The position numbers and the translations under genes are program-made. The notes below the pieces were generated by a model. The model did not search any database and was not told the DNA's origin. It saw only the letters and a program-made list of their open reading frames with translations. A stretch of 64,000 nt of DNA from Algisphaera agarilytica (GTDB taxonomy: Bacteria > Planctomycetota > Phycisphaerae > Phycisphaerales > Phycisphaeraceae). Where the stretch lies: assembly GCF_014207595.1 (NCBI RefSeq), contig NZ_JACHGY010000001.1:3628212-3692211 (forward strand), read 5' to 3'. Shown here one piece after another: positions 52,441 to 61,806 of the stretch. Numbering within the stretch: the first letter of the stretch is position 1; each line of letters opens with the position of its first letter.

Positions 52441-53844
52441 ATGAATCCCTCGCTTAATCGCCGTACGTTCTTGAAAACAACAGCTGCCGGGGCTGCGGGC
52501 GCAATGATGCCTGCCCCGTTTTCGATCGGCCAGCCGGGCCCATCCGCAAACAGCAAGCTGAACATCGCCATGATCGGCGCGGGCAACATTGCCGCGATGG
52601 CCTACGGGCCGTGCAGCAGCGAAAACATCGTCGCCTTGGCGGATGTCGACGAGGGCATGTTCCTCCAACACGCCGAGAAGTATCCTCAGCTCCACGACGC
52701 GAAGAAGTACACCGACTTCCGCGTGATGCTCGACGAGATGGACGGCGAGATCGACGCGGTGTGCATCAACACGCCCGACCACACCCACTTCGTCGCCACG
52801 ATCGCCGCCATGGAGCGCGGGATGCACGTCATCACGCAGAAGCCGCTGACCTACAACATCTGGGAAGCGCAGACACTCCAGAAAGCCAAGCAGAAGTACG
52901 GAGTCGTGACCAACATGGCCGCTCAGGGCCACACGTTCGACGGTATCCGCCAGATGCGAGAATGGTACGAGGCTGATGTCTTTGGCCAGATCACCGAAGT
53001 CCACTCCTGGCGTGGCGGCCCGCAATGGAAAGAAGACGATGGCAGCGCCAACGGCTATTGGATGAAGCCTTCGACCTTTCCCCCGTCCGCCGAAACTGTA
53101 CCGGAGGGCTTCGACTGGGATTTGTGGAAGGGGCCGGTGGTTACCGATCTGCCGTACAGCCGCTTCTACCACCCCAAGGGTTGGCGTGGCCACTTCGCGT
53201 TTGCCAACGGCCTGGTCGGCGATTGGCTGGTCCACGTCGCTGATGCCCCGATCTGGATTCTCGACCTGTTCGATCCCGTAGCGGTCGAGCTAGAGGACGT
53301 TGAAGGCGGCAACGAATGGATCGTGCCAGACGGCAACCGCGTCCGGTGGGACTTCGAACGCCGCGGCGACAAGAAGCCCTGCACGTTCTACTGGCACAAC
53401 GGCAATTCCAAGCGGTTCCGCCCCGAGAAACCCGAGGCCTGGACCTGGGACGAGGAAACCCCTTGGCACGGCACGTTCTACTACGGCGAGAAACAGCTCG
53501 GCTACACCGATCACCGCTCGAATAAGCCACGCTTGGCCAGCCTCGAAGCCTCCCGCGCATTCAAAGAAGCGGGCTACCCCGAGGAGGTCTACCCCCGGGT
53601 GAAGGGCGGCCCGTTCAATGAGTGGATCCGCGCGATCAAGGGCGAGGGCCCCGAGCCCGGTGCAAACTTTGAATACGCGGCTCCGTTCACTGTGACCGCG
53701 CTGCTGGGTGCCCTGGCGATGCGGTTCGGCGGCCGTATCGAGTGGGACGCCAAGGAAGGCCGGATTACCAACCGTCCCGAGCTCAACGCCTATGTCAAAC
53801 CCGAAGTGCGTTCCGGTTGGGAGTACGGCCAGGACCTGTGGTGA
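52441..53844 (+). CDS. Tat-exported Gfo/Idh/MocA oxidoreductase 2
   Basis: The 467-residue protein has the Tat signal [18 protein letters not shown], a Rossmann domain ([27 protein letters not shown]), and an [14 protein letters not shown] motif in place of the classical CEKP, so the catalytic Lys is retained. The second domain contains [12 protein letters not shown] and a long insert typical of planctomycete members ([17 protein letters not shown]-like region). It is the first gene of a six-gene run and probably oxidises a glycoside in the periplasm using NAD(P) bound during export. The substrate is not predictable. Confidence 0.9.
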   Translation: MNPSLNRRTFLKTTAAGAAGAMMPAPFSIGQPGPSANSKLNIAMIGAGNIAAMAYGPCSSENIVALADVDEGMFLQHAEKYPQLHDAKKYTDFRVMLDEMDGEIDAVCINTPDHTHFVATIAAMERGMHVITQKPLTYNIWEAQTLQKAKQKYGVVTNMAAQGHTFDGIRQMREWYEADVFGQITEVHSWRGGPQWKEDDGSANGYWMKPSTFPPSAETVPEGFDWDLWKGPVVTDLPYSRFYHPKGWRGHFAFANGLVGDWLVHVADAPIWILDLFDPVAVELEDVEGGNEWIVPDGNRVRWDFERRGDKKPCTFYWHNGNSKRFRPEKPEAWTWDEETPWHGTFYYGEKQLGYTDHRSNKPRLASLEASRAFKEAGYPEEVYPRVKGGPFNEWIRAIKGEGPEPGANFEYAAPFTVTALLGALAMRFGGRIEWDAKEGRITNRPELNAYVKPEVRSGWEYGQDLW

Positions 53845-53892
53845 GTCCGCGACCCTCTTCCCCTTCGTATCTAAGTGCTCAAGGATTCCACG

Positions 53893-54738
53893 ATGAAGTT
53901 TTCTGTGTTGGTGATTTGCCTCGCGGCTGGCTCGACAAGCTATGCCGTGGCCCAGTCAGCCCCCGAAGCCGAGTACGAGTCATTGTTTGACGGCGAGACG
54001 CTCGACGGCTGGCAGATCATGCAGGTCCCCGAGGATCACAAGTATTTTGCGGTGGATGAGAATTTCTTTGTGAGAGACGGTGCGATCCACTGCTATCAGC
54101 TACCCAACAAGAATGGCGGACTCATTCTTTCCGAGCGAAAGTTCGGTGACTTCGAATTGGAACTGGAGTTTCAAAGCGACTGGGGCTGCGATTCGGGCAT
54201 CTTCCTTCGTTGTACCCACGACGGGCGGGGAATCCAGATCCTGAACGACTACCTCAAGGACGGGAACATCGGCTTCGTATTCGGCCAGGGGACAGGCGGT
54301 TATCTCTCGCGGCCGATCCTGCTCAACGAGCAAGACGGCGAGATCGTCGCGGCCGACAGTTACGACGGCGTTGAGATCGATCGGCTTACATACGCCATGG
54401 ACGCGGCGACGTGGAACGCCACCTTTAAGCCCGGTGAGTGGAACACGATCCGCATCCGTTGCGTGGGCAGCGAACCGATGATCACCACTTGGCTGAACGG
54501 CGTGAAAATGATGGAGATGGACGGTTCGGTGTATGCCGGGCGTCAGCTGCGTGATTCGGTCGACCACAACTGGGAAGCCAAGCCCGCCTGGGATAGCGAG
54601 AAGGTCCAGCAGATCACCGGCAACCGCGGTTCGATCGCGCTGCAGATCCACCCCGGCGGCCGATGGGAACCCGGCGGCTCGGCCCGGTATCGCAACATCC
54701 GCATCTTGGAACTCGACGCTCAATCAACCGAACAATGA
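53893..54738 (+). CDS. DUF1080 (3-keto-disaccharide hydrolase-like) protein A
   Basis: From ATG 53893 (AAGGA six bases upstream) the product is 281 residues with a signal peptide (VLVICLAAGSTSYAVAQ). The concanavalin-like fold begins YESLFDGETLDGWQIMQ and continues GGLILSERKFGDFELELEFQSDWGCDSGIFLRC and a C-terminal GSIALQIHPGGRW. DUF1080 proteins are linked to cleavage of 3-keto glycosides made by Gfo/Idh-type oxidases, which matches the upstream gene. Its stop overlaps the ATGATG start of the cytochrome gene. A GTG at 53875 is the alternative start. Confidence 0.88.
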   Translation: MKFSVLVICLAAGSTSYAVAQSAPEAEYESLFDGETLDGWQIMQVPEDHKYFAVDENFFVRDGAIHCYQLPNKNGGLILSERKFGDFELELEFQSDWGCDSGIFLRCTHDGRGIQILNDYLKDGNIGFVFGQGTGGYLSRPILLNEQDGEIVAADSYDGVEIDRLTYAMDAATWNATFKPGEWNTIRIRCVGSEPMITTWLNGVKMMEMDGSVYAGRQLRDSVDHNWEAKPAWDSEKVQQITGNRGSIALQIHPGGRWEPGGSARYRNIRILELDAQSTEQ

Positions 54739-57700
54739 TGAACAGGCGACTGAAAGTCATGCGACGCATCGAATCTATCGTTCGGGGGACACCGCTTCTG
54801 GTTGGCGTGTTGCTGGTCGGGGGGTGGCTGTTTGTCGGATGCAGCGAAGACGCAGAAGTGTCAACGCTGCCTCAAGAACCGCTGCCCGAAACCGTGGGCT
54901 TCAACGAACACATCCGCCCGATTCTCGCCAGCAACTGCTCCGCTTGTCACGGCGGGGTTAAGAAATCGGGTGGCCTTTCTTTTGTTTTCCGAGACGAAGC
55001 GATCGACCAGGGTGAGTCCGGTAACATCTCCATTGTGCCCGGTGATGTGTCGGCGTCGTACCTCGTCGAGAAGATCACCTCCGACGACCCCATCATCCGC
55101 ATGCCCCCGCCCGATCACGGCCCCGCGCTCTCCGACCGCCAGATCGCGTTGGTGAAAAAATGGATCGAGCAGGGCGCGGAGTGGGAAGAGCACTGGGCCT
55201 TTGTGAAGCCCAAACGTCAAGAGATTCCCGTTCTGGAAAACGACACCTGGTCGCGAAACAGCATCGATCGATTCGTACTCGCGAAACTCCGTGATGAAGG
55301 CCTGACGCCCTCGAAAGAAGCGGAGAAGGGGGCCTTGCTCCGCCGGGTCACGTTAGACCTGACCGGCCTTCCGCCTACGATCGAAGAACTCGATGCGTTC
55401 CTGGCCGACGAGTCGGAGCATGCCTACGAAAAAGCGGTTGATCGGCTCCTGGAGTCTCCTCGGTTCGGAGAGCGTTGGGCGACGCTTTGGTTGGACCTGG
55501 CCCGCTATGCCGACTCCAAAGGGCTCGGGCGCGACCGCCGCCGCAACACGATCTATATGTACCGCGACTGGGTGATCCGGGCGTTCAACCGCGACATGCC
55601 GTTTGATGAGTTCACCATCCGGCAGATCGCCGGGGACTTGCTGCCCGATGCGACGCTCGACGACTACCTCGCGACAGCGTTCCACCGCAACAGCCCGGCC
55701 GAGGACGAGGGCGGCACGGACGATGAGGAGTTCCGCGTTGTCGCGCTGATGGACCGGGTGAATACGACCTGGCAGGTCTGGCACGGCACGACGATGGCTT
55801 GTGTCCAATGCCACTCCCACCCCTACGATCCGATCCGCCACGACGAATACTTCACATTCATGGACTTCCTGAACAACACGCAGGATGGCGACCTGTTCGA
55901 TGACCGGCCCATGATGAAGTTCCCCGCTTCGGTGGAGCAGCTGGAGCAGACCGGGGAGTTGGTGAGCTGGGTGCGCGAGAAGCGGCGTGAGCTTTGGTCG
56001 GTCCCCGCAGATCTGAGCGAGCAGACGCCGTGGCGTTGGCTTTCGGGCTCGAGCTCAACCACCAACAAATCTCATCAGATCACGTATCACTTCGAAGAGC
56101 GGGACGGCCGGGAGGAGTTTTTCTTCGAAGGTACGCCCGCTCACATCCAACAGACGTTGACCTCGCCACTGCCCGAGTTGGAAACGCCGCTGCAGGCGAT
56201 TCGTTTGGAAGTCTTGCCGTTTGATATCGAAGCGGCGCCGCACAAGCCGTCGCCCGGCTTCGAGGTGCAGCAGCTGGCCGCGACCTTGATCCGTGCCGAC
56301 GGTTCGGAGCAGTCATTGGCGTTCGACCGAATCGATCTGGACGAACCGTTCCCGATGACCTGGGCGAACGTCAAGAAAGGCAACGGGTTTGCGGCGCTTA
56401 ATCACATCTTCCATGACCGCTGGGCCGTGTACCGCCTGGCTGAGCCGGTTGAGGTTGCGCAGGGGGATCGCCTCCAGCTTGAAATCCACCACGGCCGGGG
56501 CAGCGCAAGAGACATGATGCTGATCCGCCGCGGCGCGATTGCGGTGACCGATGATGCCCGCTGGCGTGAGTTCGATTCGACCGCCGAGTACCAGGACCTG
56601 AGAACCAAGTACATCAACGAGAACAATCAGCTCGTCGAGGGCGAGCAAATCAATGTGCCGGTCATGATCGAACGGCCCGACCACCTCCGCCGGGGCACCA
56701 AGACGTTTGTGCGGGGCAATTGGACCGAGCTGGGCGAGCCGCAAACCGCAGCCACCCCCGCGTCTTTCCATCCCCTGCCCGAAAGCGACGAGCCGGATCG
56801 TCTCCGCATGGCACGTTGGTTAGTGGATAACAACAACCCGCTCAGCGCGCGGGTGCTGGTCTGCCGGTTCTGGGAGCAGCTCTTTGGCACGGGTATTGTC
56901 GAGACGCTCGAAGACTTTGGTTCGGTGGGTCTTCCGCCGTCTCACCCCGAGTTGCTCGACCACCTGGCGATGCAGCTCATGCACGAATATGACTGGAGCA
57001 TGAAGGACCTGCTCCGCTACATCGTCACCTCTGCCACTTACCGCCAGGACAACGCCTCCACCCCGGAACTCAACGAACTCGACCCACGCAACCGCTTGCT
57101 GGCCCGTGGACCGCGGACCCGCCTCACCGGCGAGATGGTCCGTGACCAGGTGCTCTCGGTGGCGGGCGTGCTCAACGAGAAGATGTACGGCAAGCCGGTG
57201 ATGCCCGAGATCCCCGAGGGCGGCTGGAATCCGTCGCACCCCGGCGGCGGTAGCTGGAACCAGAGCGATGAGGTCGCTTCCAACCGCCGATCAATCTACG
57301 TGCACTGGCAACGATCGAGCACGTACCCTGTGTTCGAGGCGTTCGATGCGCCGTCGCGTGACCTGGTGACCGACCGCCGCGTCACATCCAACACCCCCGT
57401 TCAGCCGTTGTTCACCCTCAACGACCCCGCGTTGTTCAAGGCGACCCGTAAGTTCGCCCGCCGTATGCAGGAGCACCCCGGCACGCTAGAAGAACAACTC
57501 GATCACGGCTACCGCATGGTGACCAGTATGCCAGCCTCATCGAACGTCCTGAGCGAGTTGACCAAGCTCTTCAGCCAGACGGAGGCGATTTATCCGGAGC
57601 AGGAACCGGCCCTGAAGGCTTCGTGGGATCAACAGGTGAACGCGTACTTCCAGAAGAAGCGTGGCGAGCAGACTTGGCGAAACAAGCAGGCGATCCGGCA

Positions 57701-57857
57701 GGCCGAGCAGAAGAACGAAGAGCCGCCCACCGACTTGCCCGACCCCGCGCTCATCCAGCCCGGTCCGGAGGATGCATACGATTACGACGCCCAGCGGTCG
57801 GCTTACGACGCCGTTGCCGCGGTGCTCTTGAACCTCGACGCGGCACTCAACAAGTAA
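54735..57857 (+). CDS. Planctomycete cytochrome c (DUF1549/DUF1553) lipoprotein
   Basis: The 1040-residue protein has a lipobox-like signal (VLLVGGWLFVGC). A PSCyt1 haem domain carries LASNCSACHGG (54936-54950), then DUF1549 from about residue 180 (SIDRFVLAKLRDEGLTPS; FGERWATLWLDLARYADSKG) with a second CxxCH in MACVQCHSHPYDP. A long middle part is followed by DUF1553 (LRMARWLVDNNNPLSARVLVCRFWEQLFG; PPSHPELLDHLA). These multidomain proteins are hallmark planctomycete redox proteins of the periplasm. Its coupled start after DUF1080 and before DUF1501 fits a conserved triad. The ATG at 54759 is an alternative. Confidence 0.93.
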   Translation: MMNRRLKVMRRIESIVRGTPLLVGVLLVGGWLFVGCSEDAEVSTLPQEPLPETVGFNEHIRPILASNCSACHGGVKKSGGLSFVFRDEAIDQGESGNISIVPGDVSASYLVEKITSDDPIIRMPPPDHGPALSDRQIALVKKWIEQGAEWEEHWAFVKPKRQEIPVLENDTWSRNSIDRFVLAKLRDEGLTPSKEAEKGALLRRVTLDLTGLPPTIEELDAFLADESEHAYEKAVDRLLESPRFGERWATLWLDLARYADSKGLGRDRRRNTIYMYRDWVIRAFNRDMPFDEFTIRQIAGDLLPDATLDDYLATAFHRNSPAEDEGGTDDEEFRVVALMDRVNTTWQVWHGTTMACVQCHSHPYDPIRHDEYFTFMDFLNNTQDGDLFDDRPMMKFPASVEQLEQTGELVSWVREKRRELWSVPADLSEQTPWRWLSGSSSTTNKSHQITYHFEERDGREEFFFEGTPAHIQQTLTSPLPELETPLQAIRLEVLPFDIEAAPHKPSPGFEVQQLAATLIRADGSEQSLAFDRIDLDEPFPMTWANVKKGNGFAALNHIFHDRWAVYRLAEPVEVAQGDRLQLEIHHGRGSARDMMLIRRGAIAVTDDARWREFDSTAEYQDLRTKYINENNQLVEGEQINVPVMIERPDHLRRGTKTFVRGNWTELGEPQTAATPASFHPLPESDEPDRLRMARWLVDNNNPLSARVLVCRFWEQLFGTGIVETLEDFGSVGLPPSHPELLDHLAMQLMHEYDWSMKDLLRYIVTSATYRQDNASTPELNELDPRNRLLARGPRTRLTGEMVRDQVLSVAGVLNEKMYGKPVMPEIPEGGWNPSHPGGGSWNQSDEVASNRRSIYVHWQRSSTYPVFEAFDAPSRDLVTDRRVTSNTPVQPLFTLNDPALFKATRKFARRMQEHPGTLEEQLDHGYRMVTSMPASSNVLSELTKLFSQTEAIYPEQEPALKASWDQQVNAYFQKKRGEQTWRNKQAIRQAEQKNEEPPTDLPDPALIQPGPEDAYDYDAQRSAYDAVAAVLLNLDAALNK

Positions 57858-57875
57858 CCCCCAGGTAAGAACGTT

Positions 57876-59363
57876 ATGAACATCTTCCAAGAGTTACAGC
57901 ACAAACACCTCCAGCAGGTCACCCGGCGGCAGTTCCTCGCGTCCTGCACCACAGGGTTGGGCGCGATGTGGATGGGCGGGAAGCTTGGCGGCCAGGCGAT
58001 GGCGGCGGGCATCCCCTACGACATCCAGCACGATCCCAACAGCCCGCTCAGTGCGTTGCCCCCGCGCTACACCGCCAAAGCCAAGAACGTCATTTTCTTG
58101 CACATGGTCGGCGGACCCAGCCAGCTGGAATTATTCGACTACCGCCCGGAGTTGGCGGAACTCGATGGCAAGCCTTGCCCCCCGAGCATGCTGGAAGGCC
58201 AGAACTTCGCGTTCATCCAAGGCACGCCTCGGATGCTCGGGCCGCAGGTGAAATTCAAGCAGCACGGCGAGTCGGGCGCGTGGGTGTCGGAACTCCTGCC
58301 GAACTTCAGCGAGATCGTCGACGATGTTTGCTTCGTCAAGAGCATGAAGACCGACCAGTTCAACCACGGCCCCGCACAGCTTGTGGTTCACACCGGCAAC
58401 GCCCGGTTGGGCAACGCCTCGGCGGGGGCGTGGGTCACCTACGGCCTCGGCACGGAGAACCAGAACCTTCCGGGCTACATGGTCCTACTCTCGGGCGGCC
58501 GTCTGCCGCGAGCGGGCAAGAGCCTGTGGGGCTCGGGATACCTGCCCTCGGTCTATCAGGGGGTGCTGTGTCGGTCGGCGGGCGACCCGATCCTCAACGT
58601 GAAGAACCCGAGCCTGGTGAACCGCGATATGCGCCGGGCGGCACTCGACACGCTGAACAAGCTTAACGAGCAGGAATACGCCCACAGCCACGACGCCGAG
58701 GTCGCCACCCGCATTTCGCAATACGAGATGGCGTTCCGGATGCAGACCTCGGTCCCCGAAGCCATGGATATCAACGACGAGCCCGCGGCGATCCACGAGC
58801 TCTACGGCACCCAGCCGGGCAAGGCCAGCTTCGCCAACAACTGTCTGCTCGCCCGCAAACTTGTCGAGCGTGGGGTTCGGTACGTCCAGCTCTTCGACTG
58901 GGGCTGGGACTCGCACGGCACCAACGAAGGCGAATCGCTCGACCACGGTTTCCGGAACAAGTGCAAAGACATCGATCGCCCGATGACCGCACTGGTCAAA
59001 GACCTCAAGCAGCGCGGCATGCTCGAAGACACGCTGGTGATCTGGGGCAGCGAGTTCGGCCGAACGCCGATGCAGGAGAACCGCGGCGGAAGCGACACGA
59101 AGTTTGTCGGCCGCGACCACAGCCCCGGGTCATTCACGTTCTGGATGGCGGGGGCCGGTATCCAGCCGGGCGTGACCTACGGCGAGACCGACCCGATGGG
59201 CTATCAGGTGGCCGAGAACCCGGTCTGGCTGCGTGATTTCCACGCCACCATGCTGCACCTGCTCGGCATGGATCACCGCCGATTGTCTTACCCGTACCAA
59301 GGGCTCAACCAGAAACTCACGGGAGTTAAAGATGCCCACATCGTCGAGGGTATTCTCAGCTGA
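57876..59363 (+). CDS. DUF1501 family protein (Tat-exported)
   Basis: The 495-residue protein has a Tat signal (TRRQFLASCTTGLGAMWMGG) and the DUF1501 pattern, an alkaline-phosphatase/sulfatase-superfamily fold: AKNVIFLHMVGGPSQLELFDYRPEL, GHNQFNHGPAQL-like DQFNHGPAQLVVHTG, and LVIWGSEFGRTPM near the C-terminus, followed by GGSDTKFVGRDHSPGSF. The catalytic function is unknown, but it is almost always encoded next to DUF1549/1553 cytochromes. Its TGA overlaps the start of the next gene (TGATG). Confidence 0.93.
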   Translation: MNIFQELQHKHLQQVTRRQFLASCTTGLGAMWMGGKLGGQAMAAGIPYDIQHDPNSPLSALPPRYTAKAKNVIFLHMVGGPSQLELFDYRPELAELDGKPCPPSMLEGQNFAFIQGTPRMLGPQVKFKQHGESGAWVSELLPNFSEIVDDVCFVKSMKTDQFNHGPAQLVVHTGNARLGNASAGAWVTYGLGTENQNLPGYMVLLSGGRLPRAGKSLWGSGYLPSVYQGVLCRSAGDPILNVKNPSLVNRDMRRAALDTLNKLNEQEYAHSHDAEVATRISQYEMAFRMQTSVPEAMDINDEPAAIHELYGTQPGKASFANNCLLARKLVERGVRYVQLFDWGWDSHGTNEGESLDHGFRNKCKDIDRPMTALVKDLKQRGMLEDTLVIWGSEFGRTPMQENRGGSDTKFVGRDHSPGSFTFWMAGAGIQPGVTYGETDPMGYQVAENPVWLRDFHATMLHLLGMDHRRLSYPYQGLNQKLTGVKDAHIVEGILS

Positions 59364-60856
59364 TGTCTTCTGAGCCCGGCAAACAATCGCGGTGGTATCT
59401 GTTGCTGATCCCGGTGGCTTGCTCGCCCTTGGGGCTGCTGGCGCTCTACCCGTCGGTCGAGCCGTGGACGGTCTTCGTGGGGCGGTTCCACCCGGTGGTG
59501 CTGCACATGCCCATCGGCATCCTGATGCTCACGGGGTTGATGGAGACCCTGAATCGCTTGAGCTTTGGTCGGCTCAAGTTGACGACTTTCCTGCCGATCT
59601 TCCTCGGGGCGAGTAGCGCGGTTGCCGCGATGACGCTGGGTATCTTGCTGATGAGCGGGGAGGCGATGGAGGGCGACCTGGTGCGTGGCCACCTGATCTG
59701 GGGGATCGCGACGACAGTGATCGCGGTCGCGGCTCTGGCGGTGCGTTGCCTGCCGAAGTTCAAGGTGGGCAAGGCGTATTCACGCAGTTATTTTGCGCTG
59801 CTGATGATGGCGTGCTTGGTCATGACCTGGGCTAGCCACCTCGGCGCCTCGATTACCCACGGCGAAACGTATCTCACCGACCACTTGCCCTGGAAATCGG
59901 ATGCGCCCAGCGAAGCCGACTTGGCCATGGCCCAAGGCTTGTCGTTGCCCGCAGACGAGCAATTGATCTATGAGCACGTGGTTGTTCCGATCTTCAGCAG
60001 CAAGTGTTATGAATGCCACCAGTCCCGGAGTTTTAAAGGCAAGCTGGTGATGGATAGTTTTGACGCGATGATCAAAGGCGGAGCGAGCGGCCCGTCCCTG
60101 ATCCCGGGTGATGTCGAAAACAGCCTGATTATCTCTCGCATCCATCTGCCGATCGATGACGAAGAACACATGCCTCCACCCAACAAGCCCCAGCTGTCGG
60201 CTGAAGAGTTGGAGGTCGTGGAGTGGTGGGTCGCACGTGGTGCGCCGCTCGAGACACGGGTGGTTGACCTTGAGCCGGAAACTGGGCTCGCCATATCCAT
60301 CCAAACGGTTTCCGACACGTTGTTGGCCGAGCTGGATGCGGCGGCCGAGGAAGAGCAAGACTATGAACTCTCGGCCGAGGCGGTCGCCGAGTTGCGCGAA
60401 CCCTTGGCGGACCAAATGTCTTCGATCACCCAGCAATACCCCGGCATGGTGCGGTACGCCAGCGACCAATCAGATGCCGTAGTGGTTCGGGCATTGCAGG
60501 AGGCTTGGGGAGATGCCGATCTGGGCACCCTTGCCCCGATCGCGAGCAAAGTCCAACACATGGCCCTGCCCGGTAGCCAGATCACCAACGCGAGCACGCC
60601 CACGCTGAGTACGATGGTGAATCTCGAGGTGTTGGACCTCCGCGACTCGTCCGCGAATGACGAGCTCATCGCCTCGCTGGACCTACCCAATCTCAAACGG
60701 CTCAATCTCTTTGGAACCGCCGTGACCGATGGGGTGGTCGAACAACTCGCCAGCTTCCCGAGCCTCGAAACCCTCTACCTCGGCCAGAGCCAGGTCACCG
60801 CGGATTCTGTGGAACATATCAAAGCCCTTCGGCCGGAAATCGAGGTTGTGTATTAA
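59363..60856 (+). CDS. Membrane-bound c-type cytochrome with repeat tail
   Basis: The 497-residue product combines four or five N-terminal membrane helices (LLLIPVACSPLGLLALY; VVLHMPIGILMLTGLMETL; FLPIFLGASSAVAAMTLGILLM; HLIWGIATTVIAVAALAVRCL), a DUF2231-like arrangement, with a haem domain holding SSKCYECHQSRSFKGK and ending VVEWWVARGAP. A C-terminal leucine-rich section follows (VNLEVLDLRDSSANDELIASLDLPNLKRLNLFGTAVT). The haem domain is of the PSCyt1 type found at the start of the larger cytochrome upstream. It may be the membrane electron carrier receiving electrons from the cluster and probably contacts partners by its LRRs. Confidence 0.82.
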   Translation: MSSEPGKQSRWYLLLIPVACSPLGLLALYPSVEPWTVFVGRFHPVVLHMPIGILMLTGLMETLNRLSFGRLKLTTFLPIFLGASSAVAAMTLGILLMSGEAMEGDLVRGHLIWGIATTVIAVAALAVRCLPKFKVGKAYSRSYFALLMMACLVMTWASHLGASITHGETYLTDHLPWKSDAPSEADLAMAQGLSLPADEQLIYEHVVVPIFSSKCYECHQSRSFKGKLVMDSFDAMIKGGASGPSLIPGDVENSLIISRIHLPIDDEEHMPPPNKPQLSAEELEVVEWWVARGAPLETRVVDLEPETGLAISIQTVSDTLLAELDAAAEEEQDYELSAEAVAELREPLADQMSSITQQYPGMVRYASDQSDAVVVRALQEAWGDADLGTLAPIASKVQHMALPGSQITNASTPTLSTMVNLEVLDLRDSSANDELIASLDLPNLKRLNLFGTAVTDGVVEQLASFPSLETLYLGQSQVTADSVEHIKALRPEIEVVY

Positions 60857-60913
60857 CTTCTCAATCAAAGGTGTTGTCCAAACACCGCACATGAATCAAA
60901 CCCAGGAGATCGC

Positions 60914-61672
60914 ATGAAACTTCAGATCGGGATCGCTTCTGCTCTTTGTCTTTCGATGACTACCGGCGTTCTTGCGGACAACAAGATCGATGAGAGCCAG
61001 GAAAAATTCATCGCGCAGTATGAAAAACAGAAGAACCTGCCCGACCCGGCAGACATGCTGCTCAATTCTGACCCAGAACCCGAGCTCACCGAAGGCTTCG
61101 TCGATCTCTACAACGGCGAGAACCTGGACGGGTGGGTGCCCTACGGCGGGTACTGCGAGTTCGAGGCACAGGGCGAAGCCATCGTTGGCAAGCATGTCAA
61201 AGGTTCGCCCAGCACCTATCTGTCCACGGTCAAGGACGATTACACCGATTTCGTGTTCACCGCGGAACTCAAATGGGAAGTGGACAACAACACCGGCATC
61301 ATCTTCCGCGGCAATGTGCGAGACGGCCAAAAAGGCCAAGTCGTCTTCGGCCCGCAAGCCGAGATGGAAGACGAGAATCGCCAACGTTTCTGGTCGGGCG
61401 GCATCTACGGACAATCAGCGGGCGGCTGGGCGTATCCGCTGTGGCTCGAGTCACACGAAGAGGTCCGCGGCGCGATCGACTACAGCGGTTGGAACCGCAT
61501 CACGATCCATGCCGAGGGCGATGTGGTGAAGACCTGGGTCAACGGCATCCCCGCGGCGCACTGGGTCAATGGGGAATTCAAGCAGGGCTTTTTCAGCCTT
61601 CAGGTGCACTCGGGGCATCAGGGCCGGATCCTGTTCCGTAACATCAAAGTCAAAGAGCTTCCAGCCCCGTGA
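60914..61672 (+). CDS. DUF1080 (3-keto-disaccharide hydrolase-like) protein B
   Basis: The 252-residue protein has a signal peptide (IGIASALCLSMTTGVLA), a helical N-terminal segment and the DUF1080 fold from about residue 62 (FVDLYNGENLDGWVPYGGYCEFEAQ; FTAELKWEVDNNTGIIFRGNV; WNRITIHAEGDVVKTWVNG). It lies 57 bases after the membrane cytochrome gene in the same direction. It differs from protein A by a shorter C-terminal part, so the two probably act on different keto-glycosides. Confidence 0.9.
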   Translation: MKLQIGIASALCLSMTTGVLADNKIDESQEKFIAQYEKQKNLPDPADMLLNSDPEPELTEGFVDLYNGENLDGWVPYGGYCEFEAQGEAIVGKHVKGSPSTYLSTVKDDYTDFVFTAELKWEVDNNTGIIFRGNVRDGQKGQVVFGPQAEMEDENRQRFWSGGIYGQSAGGWAYPLWLESHEEVRGAIDYSGWNRITIHAEGDVVKTWVNGIPAAHWVNGEFKQGFFSLQVHSGHQGRILFRNIKVKELPAP

Positions 61673-61747
61673 GGCGGATTCTGCACAAGAGTCTCGATTC
61701 TTAATGGATGGGCGGTTTGAATTAGCCGCGAACGAATGGCAATTCAT

Positions 61748-61779
61748 AGCCGCCGAGATTCTTCGCAATCTCGGCGGCT
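61748..61779. terminator. Long perfect hairpin between convergent genes
   Basis: AGCCGCCGAGATT (61748-61760) pairs with AATCTCGGCGGCT (61767-61779), 13 perfect base pairs around CTTCGC. It lies between the DUF1080 B stop and the convergent Gfo/Idh stop at 61807. There is no long T run, so termination efficiency is uncertain. Confidence 0.6.
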
Positions 61780-61806
61780 ATTTGCATTGGAGTTTGGTGA
61801 TCTGAT

